Source: JAFDWI01 sp964544305
Lineage (GTDB): Bacteria > Actinomycetota > Acidimicrobiia > Acidimicrobiales > Iamiaceae
Assembly (NCBI GenBank): GCA_964544305.1
Contig: CAZJAZ010000045.1
Location: forward strand, 1-23,407
Direction of reading: 5' to 3'
DNA length: 23,407 bases
In this document: positions 8,476 to 18,100 of the stretch, in pieces
How positions within the stretch are numbered: the stretch's first letter is position 1
How the letters are laid out: each line of letters opens with the position of its first letter
The notes under the pieces: model-generated
What the model was told of the DNA's origin: nothing
Seen by the model: only the letters and a program-made list of their open reading frames with translations
Database searches by the model: none
Translations under genes and position numbers: made by a program

Positions 8476-9578
8476 ATCGTGGGTGCAGACGCCACAGTTG
8501 TTGTGACTTCGGATTGAACCGCATTTGAGGCGAAAGGACCAACACGGCGTAGCGTTTTCTGCGGTACGACGAGTACCCAGAAGGCAATGGGTACTGCGGC
8601 CGTCACAATTCGGGTAAAACCCAGCCATGAATTCGCAATGATGGGCGCCGCGCACACAAAAACGACGAGGTTGGCTGCGAGGAAGACCGAGATTGCCGGT
8701 AGCGCTTTCCATGATCGGATCATCGCCGCGAACACAAGTCCTCCGCATGCAAGTGCATACAGAATTTGGCCAGGTGTGATTCCCGAGTGCACAAAACCCA
8801 TGAAGGGAAGAGAAAAGCTTCCTGCGCTGGGTTGGGTGAAGAACGATTCATGAAGCGTCACCGACACATAGCCAGACCAGGCCACGACCGGTATCGCGGG
8901 AACGATGACGTTGGCAAGGCGTCGAGACCAGGTAATTCCTGGCCACAAACCCAGCGCAAGAACCGCGATGAGCGAGGTCTCGCGTGTGAGCGCAGCGAAG
9001 GCGAGAAAGACAATTGCCAACGTGAAACGACGTGAGAATGCAGCCCCGATACAGGCAATGGTGAGGCCCGCCGCAAGTGTGTCTCCCGTTGATGTATAGA
9101 GCGAACAAATCACCCCTGGGCTCAGCGCCATCGTGACGGGCAGCCATGGGGGCGCATTGGGGAACGAACCCAGCCACCATGCCCCCATTGCGATTCCCAA
9201 TAGAGATAACGCCGCAAACGCGTAGACGAGGTTCTCGCCACCTGCAGGCACAATGACCTTCGCGAGAGCAGGGTACAGAATCCGTCGAAGTCGATAAGTG
9301 GGGACGTCAAGATCGTTGTGGATGGCACGCACGTTGAGCGGGTGCCGGGCAATCACATAGAAGGGCATGCCGTCAAAACCATTTCCTGCAAAAACGTAGG
9401 CATGTGGCATTTCACGGTGAACGAACCGATACGACGTGTTGTCCGGGCCAATTGCTAAGAGTGCCGTGGCATCACCAAATTGTGCGGCCCGAGTGAACAT
9501 CCAAAACGCGCCAAGGCAACACGGAATGATTATGCGCCAGACAAGTTTCTTGCGGCGTGGTGACAGCTTGCCAAACAT
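8472..9578 (-). CDS. polytopic membrane protein, GT-C glycosyltransferase-like
   Basis: About 368 residues with some nine or ten membrane segments. In the first extracytoplasmic loop it has GFDGMPFYVIARHP, followed by YRLRRILYPALAK. This DGxFxY plus RxxRILYP pair, with the later TRETSLIAVLALGLW segment, is what I associate with a bacterial family of GT-C-fold-like proteins linked to surface glycopolymer synthesis. Glycosyl transfer from a lipid-linked sugar is therefore plausible but unproven; the loop aspartate would be the key residue. The start is uncertain. I use the ATG at 9578, just before the basic segment that precedes the first membrane helix; in-frame ATGs at 9596, 9644 and 9689 would lengthen it, and none has a strong Shine-Dalgarno. 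Its TAG (8472-8474) overlaps the ilvD TAA, so the two convergent transcripts overlap with no visible terminator. Confidence 0.72.
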   Translation of the reverse strand: MFGKLSPRRKKLVWRIIIPCCLGAFWMFTRAAQFGDATALLAIGPDNTSYRFVHREMPHAYVFAGNGFDGMPFYVIARHPLNVRAIHNDLDVPTYRLRRILYPALAKVIVPAGGENLVYAFAALSLLGIAMGAWWLGSFPNAPPWLPVTMALSPGVICSLYTSTGDTLAAGLTIACIGAAFSRRFTLAIVFLAFAALTRETSLIAVLALGLWPGITWSRRLANVIVPAIPVVAWSGYVSVTLHESFFTQPSAGSFSLPFMGFVHSGITPGQILYALACGGLVFAAMIRSWKALPAISVFLAANLVVFVCAAPIIANSWLGFTRIVTAAVPIAFWVLVVPQKTLRRVGPFASNAVQSEVTTTVASAPTI

Positions 9579-9708
9579 TTCAATGCAGTTTGGCATGCAA
9601 CCAGCGCCTGGATGTGCAGATGTCGTGTTCCGGCCCGGTAACATGTGGCTCGCCGAGCGCGCTTGTGGCAAGCTAACTCGCAACACCATCTCAGGGGGTG
9701 GTCAACGT

Positions 9709-11913
9709 ATGTCAGGGGATACTGCCGTGCCAGACAGCAACGCACCGATCGAACATGACGCAAGTGTCAGCAACGCTGAACCGAAGCGGCGCAAGATGTG
9801 GGTTTGGGTGGGCACGCCGGTCTTGGTCATTCTGGCCGCCGGTGGGCTTTTCGTTGCCAAGACCGTACGCGACGTAAACGATGCTCCGTACAAGACCGTC
9901 ACCTATGCAATCCCTGAGGCCCCAACCCTGGTTGCGAAACCCGGCGAAGCGGTCTACCGCATTGATCCGTCGAAATCGTCTCTGACGTACGAAATTTCTG
10001 AGAAATTCGCCGGGCGCAGCTTTTCCAAAGCCAAAGGCACAACCAACGGTATCGCAGGCGATATCGCGGTCAATCGCACGAAACCAACCTCGTCTCGGTT
10101 CGGAACAATCGTTGCAAACATCGAACAGTTTCACTCCGACAACCGTTTGCGTGATGCCCGTATTCGGAGCGACTTTCTCGAATCGCACAAGTATCCGCTC
10201 GCAAAGTTTGAGGTGACGTCTGTTTCGGGGATGCCAGGCAAACTCGCCGAGGGCACACCGACCACATTCACTATCACCGGCCGCGCACAGGTTCATGGCG
10301 TCACACGTGACGTGACCTGGACAGCCAAAGGTACGTTGCACGCGAACGGTTTCGATCTCACGGCCACAACTCCAATCAAACTCAGTGATTTTGGGATTGA
10401 TCACGTGGCGATCCAAGGCCTCGTTTCGGCATCAAATGATGCCACGATGACACTCAAAGTTCATGCGGTTGACCCCGGTAAGGAACACATTCCAACCGCG
10501 ATCAGCGGGCCGGTCACCAAGAAAACAGGCGATGGGCCCTCGTTTAAGAACGTCGTGCAACCTATTTTGGAAGAGCACTGCGCTGAATGTCATCGACCCG
10601 GCCAGGTGGGGTCTGAGCATTGGGAACTGACAAAGGCCAGTGACGCCACTGCGATTTCGGAAGGAATTGCAACCGTCACCGAAACCAAATACATGCCACC
10701 GTGGCCTGCGTCAAACAAAGGCGTTGCATTGTTGCATCCCAATGTTTTGACGAATGCACAGATCAAGTCGCTGGCCGATTGGGCCAAGGCCGGTGGGCCA
10801 CTTGACGTACCTGCTTCGGCTCCGGTCAAGCCTTCAAAGACGGTGCAAGCCACGATCCCACGTGCAGACAAGACATTGATGATCCCGACCTATACCGGCC
10901 ACGCTGACATGGAGAACGAGTACCGCTGTTTCGTGCTTGATCCCAAGATCACGAAGCCGACGTTCTTGACCGGTTACGGATTCATTGCTGATCAGGTGAA
11001 GGAACTGCACCACGCACAAGTGTTTCTGATTTCTGGAGAGCAGAAGCAGAACGCTCTGAAACGATCTGGACAAGACGGTCGACCGGGTTGGAGCTGTTTT
11101 GGTACGGCGAACGTGTTTGGGAGACCCGCAACTGCCGGATTCTCTGAGCGTCGCGACTTGGGTTTTGCGGGTCAGTCAAACCTTGTCGCCGGTTGGGTGC
11201 CAGGGCAGACGCCGTCGTCGTTTGGAAAGAACATTGGTTTTATGTTGGAACCGGGCGATGCGCTCATTCTCCAGATCCATTATCACCATGAAGGTGAGGT
11301 CACGCCTGACCGCTCGGGCCTCACGTTGCAACTTGATCCACCAAACAAAGACCGGATGAAGATACGTGTCGTGAATCCGCTTGCGCCGGTTGAGATTCCG
11401 TGCGCGAAAGGTGTGAAAGCCAAGTTGTGTGACCGTACCGCGGCCATGCAAGAAAATCAGCGGCTGTATGGTTCGGGCTACATCGAAAGTGGCTTGTTGA
11501 TGTTGTGTGGCAAGACCCCTGCAGAGTTGACGAAAGACTTTGACGGTCAAGTCGCACACACCGAGTGTTTGACGACCGTGCCCGAGTCAGGGACGATCAT
11601 TTCAGTTCTTGGCCATATGCATACGATCGGGAAGACGTTCCGCATGACGCTTGATCCCGGATCGAGGGATTCGAAGATCTTGCTTGATATTCCGGTGTGG
11701 AACTTTGGTTGGCAGATGAATTATCCGTTGGCGAAGCCGATTCACGTGAACGGTGGCGACAAAATTCTGATGCAGTGCAGCTTTGATCGCTCGCTTGATC
11801 CGAATCGCCCACCGAAGTACATCGTGTTTGCCGATGGGACTGAAGATGAAATGTGCTTTGGGACCTATGCACTTGTTCCTGACAACCAAGAAGGACCTGG
11901 TCAGTCCGACTAG
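9709..11913 (+). CDS. membrane-anchored YceI / cytochrome c / copper type II monooxygenase fusion protein
   Basis: A 734-residue multidomain protein. A short cytoplasmic head and one membrane segment (residues 30-53) put the rest outside. Residues 80-255 match a YceI-like lipocalin domain (YRIDPSKSSLTYEI, then GRAQVHGVTRDVTW). Residues 280-372 are a mono-heme cytochrome c region with the heme motif CAECH (291-295) and YMPPWP, where the methionine may be the second axial ligand. Residues 395-734 resemble the peptidylglycine/dopamine monooxygenase fold, with HH at 434-435, HYHH at 524-527, HMH at 636-638 and the DEMC methionine at 715, the positions expected for the two copper sites. Inferred role: an extracytoplasmic oxidation fed with electrons by its own heme domain. 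Start choice: AGGGGG lies 10 nt before ATG 9709; the frame is open further upstream but that stretch is not protein-like and overlaps the divergent gene. Confidence 0.88.
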   Translation: MSGDTAVPDSNAPIEHDASVSNAEPKRRKMWVWVGTPVLVILAAGGLFVAKTVRDVNDAPYKTVTYAIPEAPTLVAKPGEAVYRIDPSKSSLTYEISEKFAGRSFSKAKGTTNGIAGDIAVNRTKPTSSRFGTIVANIEQFHSDNRLRDARIRSDFLESHKYPLAKFEVTSVSGMPGKLAEGTPTTFTITGRAQVHGVTRDVTWTAKGTLHANGFDLTATTPIKLSDFGIDHVAIQGLVSASNDATMTLKVHAVDPGKEHIPTAISGPVTKKTGDGPSFKNVVQPILEEHCAECHRPGQVGSEHWELTKASDATAISEGIATVTETKYMPPWPASNKGVALLHPNVLTNAQIKSLADWAKAGGPLDVPASAPVKPSKTVQATIPRADKTLMIPTYTGHADMENEYRCFVLDPKITKPTFLTGYGFIADQVKELHHAQVFLISGEQKQNALKRSGQDGRPGWSCFGTANVFGRPATAGFSERRDLGFAGQSNLVAGWVPGQTPSSFGKNIGFMLEPGDALILQIHYHHEGEVTPDRSGLTLQLDPPNKDRMKIRVVNPLAPVEIPCAKGVKAKLCDRTAAMQENQRLYGSGYIESGLLMLCGKTPAELTKDFDGQVAHTECLTTVPESGTIISVLGHMHTIGKTFRMTLDPGSRDSKILLDIPVWNFGWQMNYPLAKPIHVNGGDKILMQCSFDRSLDPNRPPKYIVFADGTEDEMCFGTYALVPDNQEGPGQSD

Positions 11914-12020
11914 CGAATTAGGGCGAAGTGCCTCATGAGGGACGCGCGTAGAGCGTGCGATGCGTTGATTGCTGGACGCGTCGTATCGTTTCATCTCCGT
12001 AAGTGGAGCCCGGTGGATCA

Positions 12021-12049
12021 TTGACATTGGGTTTTCTTTCCCTTAGGTT
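12021..12049 (+). promoter_or_regulatory. housekeeping-sigma promoter of the RHS locus
   Basis: TTGACA (12021-12026), a 17-base spacer and TAGGTT (12044-12049) make a consensus -35 with an actinobacterial TAnnnT -10. Transcription would start near 12056, leaving a leader of about 50 nt before the ATG at 12105. The stretch 11914-12020 upstream holds nothing else that I can support. Confidence 0.7.
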
Positions 12050-12090
12050 TATGCGGTCGGCTTCTGGTGGCCGGTGGTTGGTCGACGTTC

Positions 12091-12096
12091 AAGGAG
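12091..12096 (+). promoter_or_regulatory. strong ribosome binding site that selects the ATG at 12105
   Basis: AAGGAG with an 8-nt spacer to ATG 12105 is the best Shine-Dalgarno in this half of the window. It points ribosomes into the repeat-containing leader frame rather than directly at the GTG of the giant gene. Confidence 0.75.
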
Positions 12097-12104
12097 TGTT
12101 GGGT

Positions 12105-12194
12105 ATGGACACGTGTGATATGACCCTTCAGGGCTTCAGGGCTTCAGGGCTTCAGGGCTTCAGGGCTTCAGGGCTTCAGGGCGGTTTGGCGTGA
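12105..12194 (+). CDS. leader ORF through the octanucleotide repeat
   Basis: A 29-codon ORF beginning MDTCDMT and continuing as two copies of the octapeptide LQGFRASG, encoded by the 8-bp tandem repeat. It has a near-ideal Shine-Dalgarno and the promoter just upstream. Its TGA (12192-12194) overlaps the GTG start of the giant secreted protein (12191-12193) in the order GTGA, which allows coupled re-initiation. With one repeat fewer, or two more, this start would instead be the N-terminus of the giant protein, adding 26 residues before its signal peptide in the six-copy form. Read this way it is not a separate protein but the switch region of the downstream gene. A frame opened by a GTG at 12003 is longer but lacks such a ribosome binding site. 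Confidence 0.6.
   Translation: MDTCDMTLQGFRASGLQGFRASGLQGGLA
12127..12182 (+). repeat. tandem octanucleotide, 7 x TTCAGGGC
   Basis: Seven perfect head-to-tail copies of TTCAGGGC. The unit length is not a multiple of three, so gain or loss of a copy shifts the frame; three units together encode eight residues. The last copy also gives AGGG (12178-12181), 9 nt before the GTG at 12191, so it could act as a weak Shine-Dalgarno there. Perfect short-unit arrays of this kind are typical substrates for slipped-strand mispairing. Confidence 0.97.
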
Positions 12195-15100
12195 GGCGTT
12201 TGGGCGCGGTGGTGGCGGCTTTGTTGGTCTTGGTGGCTTCGGTTGTGGTGGCGCCCCCTGTGGTTGCTGGCGCGTCTGAGGGCGCGGCTGGTTCATCAGG
12301 TGGCGGGAGTACTGGTGGGGTGGTTGCGGATGCTGGTGTTGATCAGTCGGTGGTGGAGGGGTCGACGGTGTCGTTGTCTGGTTCGGCCTCTGTGACTGGA
12401 AATGTTGGTGCGCCGGGTGGTTCGGGTTCTGAGGGTGTTGGTGGGCAGTTGTATTCGACGGGTGGCCCGGTGCAGGTGAAGATTTTGCCTGCGTCGACCG
12501 CGATTACGAGCGATTTGTGGTTGTTTGATCCTGAACCGGCGTCGATGTTGGGTACGAACCGCGAGACGGGAAAGGTTATTGATCTTGGTTCATTTCCGGC
12601 GGGCAGCGAGTTGGTATTTGGTATTGCGTATCAGGATGGGTCTACGCGGCGCGAGTTCAAGATGGGGCCTGCGGATCGCAATTTTGACAACACTTTTCAC
12701 GATCGGGTTACCCAGGTGTCGCCTGGTGTTTTCGACGTTGGGTTTGAGGATCTTCCTGGTGGTGGGGACCGGGATTACAACGACTGCAATTTCGAGTTCA
12801 CTGGTGGGGTGACGGCAATTCCGGCGTTGTCATACAAGTGGGAGACGGTGTCGTCTGATGGTCCACCGGTGCAGTTGTCGTCGAGTGCTTCTGCGACGCC
12901 GTCGTTTACCGCGTTTGATGATGGAACGTATACGTTTCGTCTTACGGCTACGGCTGGGGCTTGGTCGGCGTCTGATGATGTGACGGTTCGTGTGGGCAAT
13001 GCGCCTCCGGTGGTGACAAGTGTGGGGGTTGATCCGACAGCGACGGATGGTTTGGCGCAGGTGGCGGTGTCGTTGAGCGATCCTGGCGCGTTTGATCGTC
13101 ATAGTTTGGATGTGGATTGGGGTGATGGTAGCCAGAGTGTTGGGGTGCCGGTGTCGGTGGATGGCACGGGGTGGGGGTATGGCACTGCTGGTCACGTGTA
13201 TGCGTCGAATGGCAGTTTCACGGTGAGTGTTGTGGCCCATGACAGTGATGGTGGCGTGTCGGCACCGGTGACCAAGGTGGTGGATGTTGGTGGCGCGGGT
13301 GTTGGTGAAGTAACAGCGGGTGCGAGTGTGTGGGCGACGTCAAGTGACGATAAGGCTTTGTGGGTGTCTGGTTCGCGCAACTCTTTTGAGGGGTTGACGA
13401 ATTCCAATGGTGGGATCAAAGTGACTGGTTCGCATCACGAGTTCACGGGCGGCACGCAATTTGTGTCGCAAATGTCGGTTGCGGGTTCGTCAACGGTTGT
13501 TGATCCGGCTGCGAGCCAGGTGACGGCGAGCGGTTTTCCCTATGTGTTTGATGTGGCTGATTATGAGCCGGGTGGGCCGGGGGCGGTCGCGGCGGGTTCA
13601 GCGTATTTCCCGATTGAGGCTGCGTCTTGTTCGCATGGGTCTTGGTCACCGGATGAGCCGTTGGTGTCGGGGTTGTATTGGGTGCCTTGTGATGTGCAGA
13701 TATCGGGTTCTGATGTAGCGGGTCAGGTCACAATTGTGGCCACGGGCAAAATTCATGTTGCTGGTTCGTCGGCACAGTTGACACCGTTCGTGGATGGGTT
13801 GTTGTTTCTGTCGACGTCGGTTGATGATCATGCGATTGATTTGTCGGGTTCGTCGGAATCTTTTGGTGGGGCGTTGTTCGCCCCGAATGGTGGGGTGCAG
13901 TTGTCGGGCCATGACGACAGTCTGGCTTGTGGGGTGTTAGCGGAAACGGTGCGTGTATCGGGCTCTGATAACACGGTGGGTGGCGCAGCGTGTGGTGTGG
14001 GTAGCGGTGTTGCGTCTTCTGTTCCGATTGCGGCCAGCCCGTTGCTGGTGCCCAAATTGTCGTTGGGTTTGGGCACGGATGTGTCGAGTGTGGCGCCTGG
14101 TGCGACGGTCCACACGACGTCCACGGTTGGTAATAACAGTGGTGGCATGTTGTTTGTGCCGGTGGAGTTGGCGCTTGAGACTCAGGGTGCAACGCCAGCG
14201 ACGCTCAATGGTGTGACGTACGCGTTCCAAGTGCATGATCCGGTCACGGACACTTGGTCGACGTTGGCTTCAACTGATCCAAGTGCACCAGCGGACCAGC
14301 ACATTGTGGGGTTGTCTACGAAAGCGAATCCGGCGACGGGTGTGATGTATCCGGGTGGCGCGGATGATTTGTCGGGCACGACATTGGCCGCGGGTTCGTT
14401 TGGGTCGTGGGCTGGGTTGGCATCGATCTCATTGTCTGATGAGCAGTTGCAGTCGTTGGTTGATCCGACCAAAGTGGATGCGGTTCGTAACGTCGTGAAT
14501 TTTGATGTGACCGGGTCGATGGTGCGTCGCATTGCACGGTTCTCCGCGGATCCACTTTCTGAGCTGCGTGCTGGGTTAGCTGGGACAATTTCGGATGTGG
14601 CCGTGCATGGGGTTGCTGGCGGCTCCGACCCGACTGATGTTGATTTGTCTACGGTTCCCGGCTTGGCGTCAATCAGCCCGGGTGGCCATGTCGTGGTGCC
14701 TGGGTCGTTTGCTGCGCCGGTCGCACCGGCCAAGGGCGAGGGTGAATCTGATGATTCTTATGTGGCGCGTCTTAGCGCGTTGGACGGTTCGAAAATCTTT
14801 GGGTCAGCGTACGCGACCGGTACCGCGTCACCAGGTGTGATCTATGCGCCTCAACAGATCGCTGGGGTGACCGTGCAATTGCCGGTGCTGTCCGCGAAAC
14901 TCAGCGCCCCGGCTACTTTGAACCCGGGTGACGACATTGATTGGAAAGTGAGCGTCACGAACACTGGTTCGGTTCCGGCGTCCGGGGTGAATGGTGTGGT
15001 CAGCGTTGAGGACACACCGGTAACGGTTTCGGGTTTGCCAGCGTTAATCGCTCCAGGCCAGACCGTGACCGCCACGGCAACAACCGCTACCACAGCGGGT

Positions 15101-18100
15101 GTGACCACGAGTGTTGATGGTGCTTTGAACGTCACATGGTCGGATGCGAACGCAAACAATTACGGGCCTGTTGGCAACTCAGTGGCGGTGTCGGTGCGCC
15201 CGGGTTACGCGTTGATCGTAGAGAAAACGGCGTCCTCTGCTGGACTGCCACCGGGCCAACTTGGTTACACCGTGGATGTGGTGAATTCGGGTGGCAACAC
15301 GCTCACTCGTGTGTCGTTAGATGATGTGGTTGATGCGAACACGACGATCATCCCAGGCAGCGTGACCACATCGGCGGGTACGGTCACTTCAGGCAATTAC
15401 ACGGGCAGCACGAATGTGGGAGTGGATTTTGGTGATCTCGCTTCTGGTGTGCATGTGACTGTCACGTTTTTAGTTGACGTCGCCCAGGTGCCGGCAGCGG
15501 TCACTCACGTGTCGAATCAAGCAAGAGTCAGATCTGATCAGACGGGGTGGGTGCTTTCGGATGATCCGCTTGTGCCGGGTGTGGCTGATCCGACGGTCAC
15601 GCCGATATCGCCGGGCGGTTTTGTTGGTGGTGGCACGGGTGGGGTGTCGTTGCCGGGCCCAACCGTGACCGGTTGTGACCCTGCTGATGGGGCAACGATC
15701 AGCGCGCCCACAACTCTGCATTGCACGTTGGTGCCTCAGACAGGTACGAGTGTGGCTGGCTGGTCGGCTACCGCAACACCAGCGGGTCGTGATGCGTCTG
15801 AAACAGTGAGTGTTGGTAGTGGAACGGGAGGCCAAGTGTCGGTGCTTTTTGACCCGACCGTGCTCGCGAATGGGCAGTGGATTCTTCACGTGTCTGCGAC
15901 TGGTTCCGATGGTGGCGTGTCTACATCAAATGAGATCGTGGTTGTGGATGGTCGCCTGAAGTTGGGTCGTATACGTGTGACATATACGGATATGTCGGTT
16001 CCGGTTGCGGGAATTCCGATCGATGTGACCCGCACTTATGACAGTCTGGATCGCCATCATCAAGGCGATTTCGGTCAAGGCTGGTCGTTAGGAATCGCGA
16101 ACTTTGATGTGCAAACAGGGCGCAAGTTGGGTGATGGGGGATGGTCGTCTACCCAGTGCGGGTCGATTATTGGTGCACCGATCAACTGTGTTTCCACGGT
16201 AACGAACCATGTCGTGACCGTCACGTGGCCTTCTGGTCGGGTCGAGTCATTCAAACTGACTCCTAAGGTGTCCCCGCCAGCGTTTTCGTTTATGAATCAG
16301 GCGGCTTACACCCCGATTGGGGATGCAACCTCGACGTTGGCTCCGGTGGCAGCGGACGCGTTTGTGATGTTTGCTGGTGGCGATGATTTGTTAGTGCCAC
16401 TCTCAGATCAGGTGTATGACCCGCAACGTTTCGTGCTCACCGATACGCACGGGGTGAAGTATTTGTTGGATGTCTCGTCGGGTTTGGTGTCTGCAACCAC
16501 GCTTGATGGCAAAACGGTGACGGTGAGCGCTGATGGGATTTCGTCGTCGGAGGGTCCGTCGATCAGTTTTACCCGTGACACGTTAGGGCGTATTACGCGG
16601 ATTACTGGCCCGTCTGGTGAGTATCGGCGTTATTTGTATAGCCCGAGTGGCAATCTCGCGCATTTTGTGCACGGTACTGACGGTACCGTCGAGTACGAGT
16701 ACGGGAATGATCATCTCCTTACCGCGGTGCCACCGGGTGCGGATAGTCCAGCGCAGGTGTTTCATTTCGGGTTCGATGGTCGGGTGGATTGGATTGGTGA
16801 CCGTTCTGGCCATATTTCAACGGTGTCGTTCGATTTAGGGGCGAAAACACGTCAGGTCACGTCACCGTCTGGTGATCAGGTCACGGTGACGTCGTTTAGT
16901 GATCGGGGTGATCCGGTTGAGGTGCAAAGTGTTGCGGGTGGGGTGATTGCTACGACTACTTCAACGTTTAATGATGCTGGTCAGCCGTTGAGTGTGATTG
17001 ACCCTGATGGTCACACCACGTCTTTTACGTATGATGTGAAAGGTAATCAGACATCAGTGACTGATGGTGCCGGTGTGGTTACAGCAACCGACTACAACGC
17101 TTTGTCGGAACCGACGGTCACCAAAGTTGGGGGTGAAACTGTTGAAACGAAAGGCTATGACGGGCAAGGGCATTTGGTTTCGGATGCGAAACAAGGCCAA
17201 CCCGCAACAACCTACACGTGGGTTGATGGTCGTGTTGTTGCGGTGACGTCTCCGACGGGTGAGATCACCTCGTTGGGTTATAACGTGGCCGGGTTTTTAG
17301 ATCAGATCAGTTCTGCTGCGGGCACGGTGGGTCGTGTGACTGATGGTTCTGGTCGGGTGCAAAGCATCATGTCGCCTTCTGGTGTGTCAACAAGTTTTGG
17401 TTATGACGGTGATGGCCGGTTGGTTTCGTTGACTGGAGGTGATGGTGTGGCTCAAACGTGGGGGTATGACTTGGTGGGTCATGTCACCCGTGCAACCGAC
17501 AAAACAGGTGCTTCAACAACATTTCGTTATGACGGTACTGGTGATTTGATCTCGAAAACCGATCGCAATAACCAGTTGACGACCTACTCGTACGATCGTG
17601 ACGATCAACTCGCGTCAATCAGCGCACCAGATGCAACAACCAGCATTGTGCGTGACGGATTCGGACATCCAACATCGATGACAAATGGTGCTGCGAGCGT
17701 GGTAATGGCCTGGACGCCTGGTAGCCGACTGCAAACCGAAACCACGCATTACCTGGGTGCGACGATTCCGGATCAGACGGTGACTTACGGTTTCGACGGG
17801 GCGGGGAAGGCCACGAGCATCACCGGGCAAGGCTCGACCACCTCATTCGCCTACGACAGTCAGGGTCGTCTTTCCACGGTCGATGACAGCGTGGCAGGCG
17901 AGTTTGGTTATGGGTATGATCCCACGACAGGAATGATTGCTTCACTGTCACGTCCAAATGGTGTCACTGACCGTTTCTCTTTTGACGATGACGGCCGTCT
18001 CACCAAACGCGATGCCACCGATTCGCTGGATCAGGTGTTGAGCCAAGCCGAGTACGCGTACAACACCGCGGGGTTGCGTTCGAGCCTCACGGATCTTGCC

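Noticed and set aside
9436..9708. Upstream extension of the copper monooxygenase fusion (ATG 9436)
   Set aside because: The added residues are not protein-like, overlap the divergent membrane-protein gene, and ATG 9709 has a strong Shine-Dalgarno followed by a normal membrane anchor.
12127..12182. Tandem array considered as a CRISPR or iteron origin
   Set aside because: Units are 8 bp with no spacers, lie inside a translated leader frame just after a promoter and ribosome binding site, and no replication gene is near.
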